Shown: positions 1 through 14,000 of the stretch, piece by piece
Layout of the letters: every line of letters starts with the position of its first letter
Position numbering within the stretch: position 1 is the first letter of the stretch
NCBI RefSeq assembly: GCF_950023065.1
Contig: NC_088679.1
Span: forward strand, 69,502,001-69,566,000
Reading direction: 5' to 3'
Source of the DNA: Planococcus citri
Lineage: Eukaryota; Arthropoda; Insecta; Hemiptera; Pseudococcidae
Length of the DNA: 64,000 bases
Notes under the pieces: generated by a model
Seen by the model: the letters and a program-made list of their open reading frames with translations, nothing else
The model's database searches: none
What the model was told of the DNA's origin: nothing
Translations under genes and position numbers: made by a program

Positions 1-443
1 GCCTACCAACTCGTAACATCTTCGCGACGATTTTTACGAATTTAAAACGTGTTTGCGGTTATCCTTTTATCGACTTTGGGCTCATTTTGAGGCAAATTTT
101 GTGTGATTCGTGTGCTAACCACGCTCTGCTACCATGTGAAAAATTATTCAACGTATTCCCTAAATTTCCCTGAAGCAGACAGATGAGAATCGAACCCTAA
201 CTCACTGAGAAACGAACGAAATTAGCCTAGTCGATAAAAGATGGTTTTGAAATCAACCAATAAGATAACGCTACAAAAAACACGTACAAATACACGTTTA
301 TTAAAAATAAGAATAAGTAGGTATGCGAATACAAAATATAATATTGTGCATAATAAAAAATAATACGTTCGATAATAATTCAAACAGAATAAAGTGAGAA
401 TATGATAAATCGAGTAATTAATAATTATATGAAAGTAAACGTT

Positions 444-1070
444 TCAGAAGTTGTCTGCTCGTCGGGGAACCACGTCTTTTAGTCGTATTATAATCTCATC
501 ATTTCTGACGACGACCTCCTCCAATTCCTGAAATTAAACTTGGGTCAGAATACGTGATTCTGAGTAAGAATGGTACCTATTTAAAGCTAACTACTCTATT
601 TACCTATTTCCTTACAGACCAGCACGAATATCGAATTTCCTACAACTAGAGCCTGAGACCAGGAAGACCAGAGTTGAAATTGTATCGAATCGAATAATCA
701 AATTAAAGCTCCTTACAAAACGAAATTTCCAACGAGTAGGTAGTACCTATTTCGTGGTGGCGAGCACACTCGCAAAATAAATCGAAACGAATACAAATTA
801 CGACGAACGAAAAGTTTTCCTACCAAGACGTAAATAGGTTCCTATCCAAATACACGAAAATAAACCTAGTTTTAAGCCACTGCATAATTACCTACGAATC
901 TACGAAAGCGAAAGCAAAGAGCTAATACCTATTTAAAATGAGAAACAAATTTGATAAATAGACACCAAACTTACATGGGGATTTCCTGCTTGATCGTGTT
1001 GCTGTGGCGAATTAGGACCGCTTTGGTCACTTCCGAGATTGGAATCTTCTTCAAAATTATCGTCGGCCAT
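444..1070 (-). CDS. Small two-exon gene, unknown function (59 aa predicted)
   Basis: Exon 1 (1070-975) starts with ATG and encodes an acidic, Ser/Gln/Asn-rich stretch beginning MADDNFEEDSNLGSDQSG. It ends in phase 0 at a GTAAGT donor. Exon 2 (527-444) follows a good acceptor (TTTAATTTCAG) and encodes ELEEVVVRNDEIIIRL followed by a basic end and TGA. An AATAAA lies about 145 bases downstream on the same strand (near 296-301). The clean donor, acceptor, reading frame and polyadenylation signal support a real gene. I do not recognise the family. The N-terminal half looks disordered and the C-terminal half has alternating hydrophobic and charged residues. Exon 2 could instead be an alternative last exon, or more exons could lie beyond the window edge. 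Confidence 0.45.
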
Positions 1071-4000
1071 CGTAGAATTTAATCGCGAGAATTTTCGACG
1101 AAATTATAATCGCGTAGGTAGTCGCGTACAAGAAATAGGCAACTTTGAAAGTTGGATCGAATTCGAAAGTTTAAATTGACAATTTGACAATATTTGAAAA
1201 TATATAATAATCGCTTAATCGCGCTCGAAGTTCGGAGATGTTTAACAAATGAATAGTAAAACAGAACAGAGTCAAGTTCAACTGAGCGGCTGAGCATTTG
1301 GTCCAGCCGTCCAGCTCCTTACGCTAAAAGTTCCATCTCCATCAATTTCTGGACCGGAGGAGTAGTGGGTAAATTACCAGTAATTACGAATTTGCGATTT
1401 GACGAACGAAATGATCGAGCGTCAAATGAATCGTTCGTTCACTGCTGTGAGTGAATCTCACAGAGTTGAAAACTGGAAGTTTCGTTCCAAAGTTTTCAAC
1501 AACGGTAAACACAAATCCCTTGATAAAACTAAAAGAAACCGACATGATGATGGAAAATATACGAATTGCAAACATAATTATGTATGTACTATTGAGACGA
1601 ATAATTTATAAGGATGATATTTGAACGAATTTTACGATTTTCATTTCTCAAAAAACCCTATATTTTGCCTGAGAAATGAAGAATTTTTCGTGTTTTATTC
1701 TAGAATATTCCAGATTTTCGAGTAAAATTTTTGTTGTTGTTGTTGCTTCACCTGCTGGAATTTGATAAGTGATTGAAAAGTGAGTGAGAGGCGATGGGAT
1801 ATCGCGGAGTCTTTATTACCTATTTTACGATTCCTCCTATTTTCATTTTTTTACTTTTTTTAAAAAAGATAATAATTTACTCGTAAAGTAAATCGAAATC
1901 GAATGTAGCAAAAGTTGAAAAATCAAAAAATAAAAAATATTTCAGTTTTTTCAATTTTCAATTCAATATTGATTTTAATTTTGATTTTGACTTTGGATAG
2001 ACAAGCTCACTATCGGTAACCGGTTTCATTTAAAATTTCAATAATTTTCTTGCTTGGACCATATAAATTTTTTCAAAATTGTGGACCAAAACTAACCAAA
2101 ACATGATATAAATAAACGAATCATTCCATTCGTAAATTTTTTCAAATACTCACTACCAAAATGAACGTATATTCGCAGTTTTCTACTCCCAGCATGACAT
2201 GAACTTATCGTAATGCAACGAATAGAATACTATTTTATATTATTCTTTTTTATCTGGTGGAAATTTTTGTTTTATTCTATCAGCTTTTAGGCTACTAAGT
2301 TGAATGCGGCGGAAGACAACTCTGCTCGTGCTCATCACTTTCATTCAATTCGAAAATGAAAAATCCAATTCATTTCATCTTCGTGCTATGATCATTTTCC
2401 CCACTTCTTAAAACAATGAATATCTATGTACTGAACTGATTATCCTTCCAAATAAAATTAAGCTAGTTTGAAAAAACATTACTGCCCGACGAGAAAACAC
2501 CGTTAGTCATGATCAAAATTTTAGGTGCTAAAGTTGATTTGAGAATTTTTGAAAATTTAAAAAGCTATTCTCATGACTTTTAAAAATTTGGCACAAAATA
2601 ATAATACTCATCTATTTTGTCAAACAAAATGAAGTGAATTTATGACCAACTTATTGCTAGTTTTGAAAAAAAAAACAATTTAAAAATATTAAGTCACGAA
2701 GGCGATTTTCTTTGTCAAAATATCGTCTTTGGTGTATATCTACATCTACACATAACAGCCAACTAGAAAATCATTGCTATTAATATTGAAAGCATTTTGA
2801 AGCTACCAAGGCGATTTGTAATTTTATTTTATTAGAGAAAAATGAAATTACGCAGGAGTCTCTAAAGTGAAGTGACCTAAAGATTAAAAAGGGAGTATTT
2901 CCAAGTCGGACAGTCAAGTAAATTAAAAACCCTAAAATGTTTAATAACGTGATTTTTAAACAAATTTAGCTCAAAAATAGCTAAGCACGCGTCAATAAGG
3001 GTGGAATCGCGCCCTCACCCCACCACCAATTTGGAGTAAAAATGGACTAGGTATTGTCAAAATTATTCATGAGAACCAATGAAAAACAAATAAATTTTGT
3101 GAAAAATTCAAATATTTCGACGAAAATATTTTTCAGTTTTTTTGAAGAGTTTTGATCCCAGAAAGGGTGTAACGATTCCCAAGATTTTTGAATACGCTGT
3201 CATTTGACCCATCAAAATGGATTGAAACATGGACCTAAAATATAAAACTTCCATCAAAAGTCATGATTTTTGGTCTTTTTGAAAAAGGTATCATACGACT
3301 TATCAAAATAGGTTTAGACTTCTTAAGAAAATTTTATAACATTTCTTTGAAGTTTTTAAGAATTTTTAACCCAAAATGGAATTACGATCTTCACGATTTA
3401 AAAAAAAAATGTGTTACTCGGCCCATCGAAAAAGGTTAACATTTCGCGAGAATTCCAAATGTTTTAACGAAAGTGTTTTTCAAGCATTTTTGAAGTGTTT
3501 TGAACCCAAAATGAAGGTCACAATTTTCGATGTTTTTAAATCACGGGGGTTATGCAATCTATCAGAATAAATTAAAATTTCACGAGAATGCAAGAAATTC
3601 AAATATTTCAACGAAAATATTTTTAAGCAATTTTGAAGAATTTTGAGACCAAAGTTAGGTCATGATTATCTTTTGAGATTGTTGTAAAAGGTATCATGCG
3701 ACGTATCGAAATGGGTGAAAATTTCGCAATAAATTCAAACATTTCAAGAATTTCCATACATTTTCAAAAATGGGCACAACTTTGAAAAAAACTGATGACC
3801 ACGACTACCACGAGCCGATAAACTAGTTTTGCTAACACCAGTCACCAAGTGTTCAAAAAAGTTTTGATGGAAGATTTTGATTTGCTGGCAAAACTTTAAC
3901 CCATTTTGATAGGTCGAATGACACTTTTAGGTTTTCGAAAACCCCAAAATTCTTCAAAAATGCTCAAAAAACATTTTCATCAAAATATTTGAATTTTTCG

Positions 4001-4930
4001 CGAAATCCTAAACCATTTTGATTGGTTGCAAGGTCACTTTGGAATAATTTTATAACAGTTCATTTTCACTCAAAATTAGAGGTGGGGGAGCGATTTTGAA
4101 ATTCTTCTCTGCCTTAATGTGCAAGTCCCAAGTCGTTATTGTTGGCACTGGGCAATTTTGAAAATTCAGGGTGAATAGGCTCCACCCCGCTTCCTGTCCT
4201 ATTGTGCCACTGTGAAAATCCAATATACCTCTTTTCTGATATTTTAGATCTATATCTACAAATGACTGACTGAATTTTTTATGCCGCAAAACTTCCAGCC
4301 GAATTTGATTTTTAAACTTTAAAGCAGTTTCAGCCAGTTGGACTGTCAGTTACCTATTCGTAGAAAATTTACAGGACGCGGACGTATGCATTTCAAGATA
4401 ACATAAAAGTAAACAATGAAGTTCCTGCCGGCAAAAATTACGAGTAGGTATAGTACAATTTTCGCCTAATTTTGGAAAAAACATTTTTTATTCAACTTGA
4501 CTTTCTTCTTACAGAAGGATTTAGACTTACTTATACAAATATGAGCACAAAATATCGTAAAAAAAAATAATAACAAACACAAACGAAATACCTAGTATAC
4601 CTAACCTACACATTTGAAAAAATGTAACATCAAAAGTAGGTACAGGTACCTTTATCACAACAACCGCGTCAATTAACATCCATTAAAACGACAAAAATAA
4701 AATACAGTAATATTAAAACAAGAGCAATATAATAATCATTTACCTTTGAAATTCGCTGGAAAAAAATCATAAAAAAAAACTTTCTTTTTTTGAATACTTC
4801 AAGTTTCGGAATTCATCGTAAAGTTTAAAACTACGGCTTTGAAATCGGAGACATAATTATAGTATAGATAAATGAATTCTTGAACTTCGGGTTCCGCTGA
4901 TTTTCATGCACCTGCTCTGGTATCGAATTT
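1071..4930. other. Intergenic, no gene seen; degenerate repeats
   Basis: No ORF here has codon structure or homology that I can recognise. The sequence is AT-rich, and its right half carries the degenerate tandem repeat listed separately. The 3' flank of Hsp70-J copy 1 occupies the last few hundred bases. Confidence 0.6.
3040..4045. repeat. Degenerate tandem repeat, roughly 90-110 bp period
   Basis: Blocks recur containing variants of 'AAATTTCGCGAGAATTC', 'CGAAAATATTTTTCA', 'TTTTGAAG.ATTTTGA.CCC' and 'CACGATTTTCG'. The same family reappears at about 11640-12260 and 14020-15200, so it is dispersed. Units are too diverged to delimit exactly by eye. Confidence 0.5.
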
Positions 4931-7477
4931 TCATTTTACTGAAAAAAATAAACAAAATTGAGTGACTCATCCTTGCATGGTATTTATTCATATAGGCAAC
5001 ATGTACCTAAATGTATGTAATATATGTACCTTTCCTAATAAGGGCGTTTTTTGCTTTTACAAAATATAACCAATAGGCGTTTGAAAGTTCTTTATCACCC
5101 TGATACTTGTCCGGGTGATATTTACAAGCAATATCCCTGTAAATAAAAATACAATAATTTAAACGATTTTTTAATTAAAATGAAAAATTGAGATTTACGA
5201 TAGTTTTACCTGAAAGCTTTCTCAATTTCACTTTGTGAGGCATCTTTCTCTACGTTCAACATTTGACGATATTTTTCGTTTCTTCTATTGGGAGTGCTTG
5301 CGATAAAAATAATAACATCAAATATGCCTTTCAACTCGTTCTGTTTACGTTCGAAAAGTTCTTTTCTTGGTGACTGGAATGAATTTATCCAAGTAATGGT
5401 TTCTTCACATTTTTTTAATATCAGATCTTTATCGAATTTGTCGATTTCATCTCCGAATATGGGATTTTGCACAGTGCTCTTCAAGTCGACGCAGTACGAT
5501 TCCAAAGAGTTCTTAGCGTAGAATGAAGCCTTTCGGTATTCTTCTTTGATTCGACGTTTTTCAGCCTCTCTGATCACACGTTGAATCTCGCTCTTGCTGA
5601 GACGTCCTCTATCGTATGCGATAGTGATTTGATTCATATTGCCAATCGATTTTCCGATTGCTGTCACGTTTAAAACACCGTTAGCATCGATTTCAAACGT
5701 CACATCCGCTTCAGCTGCGCCGGCAGGCGCTGGAGGGAAACCTTCGAGGGTGAATCGGCCCAAAAGATGATTATATTTGGTTAAAGTACACTCTCCTTCG
5801 TATACTTCAATATCTGCCGCAGTCTGATTATCAACTAGTGTACGGTAACCTTGACGAGTATGCCTTGCTGGAATCGCAGTATTACGTTTAATGATCACAC
5901 TCATGTATGTATCGTCTTCTTCCGTTAAGGATCCTTCCTTATTAACGGCAACGCCCAATGACAATGGTGTGACGTCGAATAACACTACATCTTGTACCAC
6001 TATCGATGAGTCACCGTTCAGTATGGCAGCTTGTATGGCAGCTCCATAGGCTACAGCTTCGTCCGGATTAATCGTTTTGTTTAATTCTTTACCATCGAAG
6101 AAATCTTGTAGCATTTTTTGTATTTTCGGAATACGAGACGAACCACCTACTAAAACGATGCGATCAATTTGAGTTTTGCTAATTCTGGCATCTTGAATCG
6201 CTTTTTCAACCAGTCCCATCGCATTTTGGAAGAAGTACGAGTTTAATTCTTCAAAACGAGCACGAGTAATCGAACTATAAAAATCAATTCCATCGTGGAG
6301 ACAATCGAGTTCTATATTGACCGCAGTAGTTGACGATAAGATTCTTTTTGCTCGTTCACATGCTACTCGCAAACGGCCTACAGCTCTTTTGTCACGAGTA
6401 AGATCTTTCTTGTATTTTTGTTTGAATTCTTGAACGAAATGATTGACCATTTGGCTGTCGAAATCTTCTCCGCCCAAGTGAGTATTACCGGCGGTTGAAT
6501 TCACTTCAAAAACACTGTTTTGAATGGTCAAAATGGAAACATCGAAAGTTCCGCCGCCTAGATCAAAAATCAATACCTTATGCGCCCTGGAATCCTACAA
6601 AAATTCAAGCAAATTAATAGAGTGTTGATTAGGGTTAATAGAGAATTAGAGAAGACTGTCAATTTAATTTGAACATAACATAATGGAAATTAATTCTGAA
6701 AGTGATACGTACTTTCTTGTCTAAACCGTAGGCGATGGCAGCAGCTGTAGGTTCATTAATGATACGCAATACGTTTAAACCTGCGATTTTTGCAGCATCT
6801 ATGGTAGCCGCTCTTTGAGAATCGTTAAAATACGCAGGTACAGTAATTACAGCATTCTTGACAGTTTTACCAAGATATGCTTCAGCTATATCTTTCATTT
6901 TTCCCAAAACCATTGAGGATATCTGCAGAAAAATCAAGTCAAGAAAAGTACCTAGGTGAAATTCTGGATACTACATAGGTAGGCAGCAAAGCACACAATT
7001 ATTTCAAGCCTTACTTCTTCCGCATAGTAGGTCTCAGTAGCACCTCGGACCGTAACTTCAATTTTTGGTTTGTTATGATCATCAATTACGTTGAAAGGCC
7101 ATTTTTTCATGTCAGCCTGGACTGTATCATCTTCAAATTTACGTCCCATTAATCTCTTGACATCTGTACACGGTAATGGACGACAAACGATTACTCATCC
7201 GATTTCCAAAAAATGAAGTTTCATAGATATTTATCTAGTGTAGGTAGGAATACAAGGAAAAAATGTGAAACTTACGGAAGATGGTATTATCTACATTCCT
7301 CGTAGATTGACTTTTCGCAGCTTCTCCAATGAAGGTCTCAATATCGGTAAAAGCGACGCAGCTGGGCGTAGTTCTATCGCCTTGGTCGTTGGCGATAATT
7401 TCGACTTGACCGTGTTGGAAAACTCCAACACACGAGTACGTTGTACCCAAATCGATTCCAATCGCTGGAGAATTCAT
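4931..7477 (-). CDS. Hsp70-J fusion copy 1 (Hsp70 with C-terminal J-domain), intact
   Basis: Predicted ATP-dependent chaperone with its own J-domain. Exons: 7477-7276, 7163-7015, 6922-6713, 6594-5210, 5136-5030, 4938-4931, all GT-AG, giving 686 aa. Seen: IGIDLGTTYSCVGV (phosphate 1, catalytic Thr), LRIINEPTAAAIAYGLDKK, DLGGGTFDVSIL (phosphate 2), VLVGGSSRIPKIQ (adenosine), linker VVLFDVTPLSLG, SBD-beta and a lid. After the lid comes KYRQMLNVEKDASQSEIEKAFR-type J helices I/II, an intron in phase 2, then CKYHPDKYQGDKELSNAYWL. The final 8-nt exon gives Val-Lys-stop, so there is no EEVD. The start is the ATG at 7477, just after a likely acceptor (TTTGCAG). An extra loop of about 8 residues follows the linker. 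It is the most diverged intact copy. Fusion of chaperone and J-domain is seen directly; self-stimulation is inference. Confidence 0.88.
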
Positions 7478-8539
7478 TGGTAACTCCTGCAAATGAAAAT
7501 ACAGAATTACTGTTCAATTATTGTGTGCCTTATTTAGCTAATGAAAAAAATCATTATTCGAGTAAATCACGATTGCAAAAACATCTAACTCACATTCAAA
7601 TTGACTCGGTCATGTCATTTCAAAATTCAAAACAGATTTTTCGAGAGGTTTTTCACTTTTTTTACGATTCTGAAATTCTGAATATTCTGATAGGATGCGG
7701 CGCGCTCTATTGAATGGCCATGGAATTACTTTTGTGAGTCTTATTTTCCCGCCAAATCGCGCTGATTAGTGATTCAACATGAGTATTTTTTAAAACCCGG
7801 CAAGTCCCGACTCACGAGTCACGAAGTTTTGCATCATCCGTATTATCATTTTTTCCGTTTTTCGAAATTATTATTCAAATTTTTGTACTTTTATGTTTTT
7901 TCTTTCAATAAAAAATTTTTCTTTTTATAAAACAGCCAGAAAACTATTCACAAGTGAACTTTTTTCAGAGCTTTCATTAAATTTCATCATTTAGAAAGTT
8001 TCAGAAGATTTATTTCAGGTCCTTCAGATGAAATTTTAAACAAGATTCAGTTACAAAACTATCAGTGATTTCTAAAACCCCAAAGTCCACTTTCCAGGTA
8101 TTTCAAAGTTCAAAGTGTATTAATAGCGATGATGGCAAAACTTTTGAAATCAAAATTTGACCCAAAATATGTATTTTTGTATGCCCTTTCCATGTTTGAT
8201 ATCGGTTTTCACTTTAACCCATCAGAATTTGGTTAAAACAGTTTTTTTTTGTCTCTCCTGACAAATTTATAACTTTGGACTTACGGTGCTTTCGATATGA
8301 TCGAGTCAGTTAAATTTAATGATAAACTTGATGAAATACGATGTTGATAACTACAATAATACGAGTAGGTAGGTGAGTAAACGCTAAAAGCTTTAAAAAG
8401 TCACCAAAAAAGTGAAAAAAACGAGATCAAAACATTTTAATGATAATGAATACAAAAAAAACAACAATAAAATTACAATACAAATTAAAATGATATGGTT
8501 AATAATTTTTAAAAAGTTGAACTACATAAATAAATAACT

Positions 8540-9130
8540 AATAAGTTTAGCAATTTTGTGATTAAAAAGCGAAATTCGTTGGAAATTTTTGGCAACCAAG
8601 TGAGAATTTTTAAAATTTATGGGAAGGAAGCCAATGTTTGGGAAACATCGAAATTTTTATAAATTAGCACAAAAAGACTTTTTAGTTTTTGGCAATCTCT
8701 AATAGAAAAAAAATCAGTTTCCAGTGATTCTGGTAAAAGTCGAAAATTTTGCAAAACTTAGCAACACCTTCTGAAACTTACTTACGAAAAAAAAGGTTAC
8801 TTCTTGGCAATTGCTGCCAAAAAAAGGGAGGCTTTCGGGCAATTTTTGGGGAAAAAAGTGGAAATCTTCGACGATTTTGCTAAAAACATAGAATTTTTGT
8901 TAAACATCAAGTTTTTGGCATTTCAACAAAAAGCAGGAATATTTGGAAATAATTGGCAAACAAACTGACATTTTTTCGCAATTTTTGCATGAAAAGCGAT
9001 TTTTCTGACACCTATAAGTACGGTGAAAAAAAAACAGACTTTTGGGTAGTTTTTCGCAACTTCAGCTAAAAAATTAAGACTTCAATTTTGATAAAAAAGC
9101 AAATACGAATTTGTAAATTTTTGGCAAAAT
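8540..9130. repeat. Degenerate 'TTTTTGGCAA' short repeats
   Basis: Variants of 'AATTTTTGGCAA..' alternate with 'AAAATTTTG' at roughly 50-base spacing. Related patterns, mostly in the complementary sense ('TTGCCAAAAATTGC'), occur upstream of copies 3, 4 and 5 (about 32760-33420, 40860-41420, 60000-60360). Confidence 0.4.
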
Positions 9131-10786
9131 GCTTTGACAATTAAACAATAAACAATAATCTAATACAAGCGCTGGAAAAAAATATTCTATAAAAAATATT
9201 TTGTTCATTGAAAATTCTCAATTGAAAAAAAACCCCTTTCACTTCTCCAAGTGATGTTGGTCTCGAAAAATCTCGAAAAATGAAATAGAACAAAAGAGCT
9301 CACTTGAAAACTTTACACAATTTTTCAATTTATGGGTCATAATAATTCTTTTAAATAAAAATTATTCCAGGAAAAAAATTCCGATGGCTAGGTACCCAAG
9401 TTATATTAGTCCCTCTGTTTGAATTCTCATAAAATTGGGGAAAAAATCAATAAAAAAGAAATAACAAAATTTGATGAACAAATTTGAGAAAAAACCTTCC
9501 TTGGCTCTCTAAACCATAGAGACCGAATCCGGCAATTTTTTGAATTTATTCAAAAACAGATATAAAAAAATGTTGACGAGAATTTCAGATCAGGCCAAGT
9601 CAATTAGGCTTCAAATACATACCCTTCGACCAAAACTTGAGCTGCTGAAGCTCGTATGGTGAAGATTATATGTACGACAATCTTTTCAATTTAACGATCA
9701 TCAAGTCTTGCACTGTGTATTTAAAAGCTTGAGTCCTAGAAAGAATTTGAGAGGAATTTGACTGAGACAGAGGTATTCGCATTTGAGCTCTTATAGAGAA
9801 TTACAGTTATAATTTTCACGTTGCGATTTATCGAAAACTGCTCAACTTTGAGAGCTCAACTTCGAAATTGATTGAATTTTGAACTAATCTATTCACAAAG
9901 TTATAAAAAAGTAAACAGGAAATCATACTTAAATAGATTGATATGTAATTTGAAAAGTTCAAACACGTTCTTTTCAATGATCAAATTTTCAAAACCGAAT
10001 TTCAATACTTCTAAAGGGAAGGGATCACAAGCGCTTCTCTCAGTTTCGATTAAAATTCAAAAAAGAATTCGAAATTGAAACTTTTCTTTTTTTTTACAAT
10101 AATTTACAAGTTTTCTTTATTCTCATAAAAAAAAAAAAAAAAAACGGTAGGTAAAGTTCTGAAAACAGAACTGAAAACATTTTCAGAGAAAATCTAAGAG
10201 CTCCTGATGAGAAATTCAAACGCTTCATTTTAAATTTCGAGGGAAAATAAAAATAAAATGTGCCCAATTCGACGAGCCATATTTTTTTTATTGAAAAAAA
10301 GTACAAGAATTTTCGATTTTGAATACGTTCCAAGTCTTGGAGAATATCGAGTCACGACTTTCTTGGAAATGACATCAATCGTAAAAAAAAAAACAACAAA
10401 ATCAAAACTGCCTGTTTTTACGAGCTTAGTTACGGATTTGGATCATTTCCTGGAAACGATTCGAATCACTATATCGGATCGATAATTTTAAACGAGAATT
10501 TTAGGTATATCACGGTTCGGTTCGGTTCGGTTCCAAAAATTTCCACAACTCAATGTGACCTTTACTCCATATCTTTTTCAGTTTTCTTACTCTTATACAG
10601 TTTCCGAGGGAATTGGCGAATAACGAATGAAATCCGAGCGCAATCAATAGAGAAGCAGCAGACGATTCGTACATATGTAAATTCAATACAGACTATACAA
10701 TCCCAATTGAGAAATACGAAAAAAGGCACGAAAAGCGTTGGTTGGGGTATATGTAGTACTTATAATAAAAGCGAGAAGACTGGTAG

Positions 10787-10827
10787 GTAGGTACTAGGTA
10801 GGTAGGTAGGTAGGTAGGTAGGTAGAT
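10787..10827. repeat. Simple repeat (TAGG)n
   Basis: About eight uninterrupted TAGG units follow a broken copy of the same repeat. A short (GGTTC)n run lies nearby at 10523-10543. Confidence 0.8.
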
Positions 10828-11056
10828 TACTTACATACAAGTACGTACATTAAATTACACGATCTTGGAAAAAAAATTTCCTTCAATACGACTAACACTT
10901 ACTTAAACAACGAAAATAAACACTTAAAAAAACACAACAATACAATATGATATGAGTATAAAAAATATCAGAGGGTTGATCGCACTTCGTCACGTCAAAC
11001 CCATTGTCACCAATAACAAAATAAAAACCTGGGAATCTGCATCGAATTTAAGGTTA

Positions 11057-14000
11057 CTATTTTCCAACTGTAACAAAGACACAAACAGATGTAATGAATA
11101 ATAATGAATTGTTCAAAATTGGATCATTTTTTATTGCCCCTATGTATCTATCTATCATACGAATACAAATACAAACCAAGTTTGATGAGAGAATTTTTCG
11201 CTTTTACGATGATATGCCAATATATTTCTGCGATCTCCTTATCACCTCTCCATTTATCAGGGTGGAAAACGATGGCTTTTTCTCTGCAAATTTAGTTTCA
11301 AATTAAATCATAACCACACATATGTTATATAGATTGTAGGTGATAGATTTTAATTTTGTTTCATTGACTGGTTGGCCAACAACCCCTTATAATGTGCAAT
11401 ACAACTGGCAAGAAAATGCCATAGAAATTCGATTTATATTGCATTTCTGCGACCTAAAAACCTCACTCACTTGGCCTTTTTTGGATATGAGTAATTGAGT
11501 ATACATACATGAAGTGTACAAAAAAAAGAAGACGAATTTTACATTTTCGCGGTAGAATACGTAGACATTTGCAATTCACCCCCCGCCCCCCTAATGACAT
11601 CCATAGAGAATAGTTCTGATTCTGAATCCATAACATGTTCATCAAAAAAATGTTGTGAGCGGTCTTGAATAGTTTTGAGAAAAGAATTGGGTCATAATAA
11701 TTGGAATTTTTGGAAAAGTGCAATGCAACTTATCAAAATGAGTCACATTATCGGAAGAAAAAAATTATACTTATGCTAAAACGTTTCCAAAAATGGAGTA
11801 AAACAAACTTGAAAATATGTACTTAATTCGAAATCTTTATGCGAACCATCTCATGACACTTTTTCAATTCCAAAAATCGTGGACTGGATTCTTCGAAAAT
11901 GTTCAAAAAAAGTTTTGATAAAAATTTTTGATCTTTTGCCGGTATTTTAACCCATTGACACCTCAGTCAAAAAAATCAAAAATCTTTACCATATTTTGGG
12001 ATCAACATTCTTCAAAACTGCGTTGAACAACATTTTCGTCGAAATGTATAAATTCCTCGAGAAATTTTAACTGATTTTCATGGATGCCACCACTTCGAAG
12101 ATTGTCAAGATCGTAACTCAATTTTGAGCTCAAAATTAAAAATTCGTTGAAGTAGGTATTTGAATTTTTCGCAAAATTTTAACCCACTTTGACAGATCTT
12201 ACGGTACTTTTTCAAATATGTATTTCAAAAATTATGACCCAAATTCTGGGCTTAAAAATCCTTAAGTCGGGGAGCCCACTTGAGGATAAATTGCACCCCC
12301 CCCCCGTCGATCCTCTGGGGCAACTTTTTTCTTAAAGGGGGAGTCCTAAGGAACATTTCTAGCCCTTGTACTCAAAAAAAAGTGGCCCTACTTACAAAAT
12401 GGCGGCCATTTTGATTGACAGGTCAGCCGAAATCGCAGATTTTGCGTTCCAACATAGGACTTGCTCAAAATTTTTCAAATTGTACAAAGGTAGATCGAAA
12501 GATCAAGCAAAAATTTATCACCTGTCAACATTTCAAGTGCTAAAGTGCGTTTTTCGATTTTTGGTGAATTTTTGAAAATCAAATTTAGGCCAAAAATGAG
12601 GGAAAAATCAAAATTTTACCAAACTGACCAAGAAAGCTGAAATTTGGGATACACCCTATTTTCGACATGCCAAATCGATTGGAAACTGTTTCAAACCGTT
12701 TTGAGCAGTTCTGGAGCCTCCAGCAGATTTTTAAAACTCGAAATTCCCACAAAAATTTCACCAAAATGGAGTTGAATAGCCGAAATTTACTCTGCAAACT
12801 AATTTCAATACGCTACGAAGCAACTGCAGGCGAATTTCAAGTCGTTTTGGAGCATCCAGCGATTTTTTGAAAATTACTGGAACCTCCAGGAGATTTTTGA
12901 AACTTTAAATTTTCACAAAATTTCATCAAACGGAGATGGAAAGTCAAAATTCATTCTGCAAACTAATTTCCATACGCTACGAAGTCGTCTGCTGGTGGAT
13001 TTCAAGTCGTTTTGGAGCCTCCAGCGACTTTTCGAGAGGTCATGTGGTGTTTTTTGGAAAATTGAAATTTCCAAAAAGTAGTAAAGTTGGAAGCTTCAAA
13101 ATCATTTAAAACCGTTTGAAACCACCATGTAGTCGACTTCATATCGTATTGAAATTAGTTTGCGAAGTAAATTTCAGCTTGCCAACACCATTTGGTAAAA
13201 TGTAGCGGGAATTTAGGTTTCAAGGCGGCTCCAGTAATTTTCAAAATGTCGCTGGAGACTCCAAAATGATTTGAACTCACTTGAAGTCGTCTTCAGAGGA
13301 TCTTCAAATTGGAGTGTAGAGTAAATTTCAGCTTTCCATCGCCTTTTGATGAAATTTTGTGAAAATTTAAAGTTTCAAAAATCTGATGGAGGCTCTAGGA
13401 ATTATCAAAAAGTCGCCGGAGACTCCAAAACGACTTGAAATTCCCCTGCAGTACTTCGTAGCGCATTGAAATTAGTTTGTAGAATAAATTTCAGCTTTCC
13501 AACTCCATTTTGGTGAAATTTTGTGGGAATTTCGAGTTTCAAAAATCTGCTGGAGGCTCCAGAACTGCTCAAAATGGTTTGAAACAGTTTCCAATCGATT
13601 TGGCATGTCGAAAATAGGGTGTATCCCAAATTTCAGCTTTCTTGGTCAGTTTGGTAAAATTTTGATTTTTCCCTCATTTTTGGCCTAAATTTGATTTTCA
13701 AAAATTCACCAAAAATCGAAAAACGCACTTTAGCACTTAAAATGTTGACAGGTGATAAATTTTTGCTTGATCTTTCGATCTACCTTTGTACAATTTGAAA
13801 AATTTTGTGCAAGTCCTATTGTTGGAACGCAAAATCAGCGATTTCGGCTGACCTGTCAATCAAAATGGCCGCCATTTTGTAAGTAGGGCCACTTTTTTTT
13901 TGAGTACAAGGGCTAGAAATGTTGCTTAGGACTCTCCCTTCAAGAAGAAAGTTGCCTCAGAGGATCGACGGAGGGGGGTGCAATTTATCCTTAAGTGGGC

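Larger units (their letters stand above)
7478..11056. other. Intergenic between Hsp70-J copies 1 and 2, no gene seen
   Basis: The 5' flank of copy 1 lies at about 7478-7900. I could not identify its leader exon. The rest is AT-rich with degenerate short repeats (8540-9130) and simple repeats. No supported ORF. Confidence 0.55.

Noticed and set aside
110..198. tRNA or tRNA-derived SINE (GGGTTCGATTC and TAGCAGAGCGTGG on the minus strand)
   Set aside because: The B-box-like sequence comes before the A-box-like one and no cloverleaf can be drawn.
10787..10827. TAGG repeats as an insect telomere tract
   Set aside because: The insect telomere unit is TTAGG; this is a short tetranucleotide microsatellite inside a gene-containing region.
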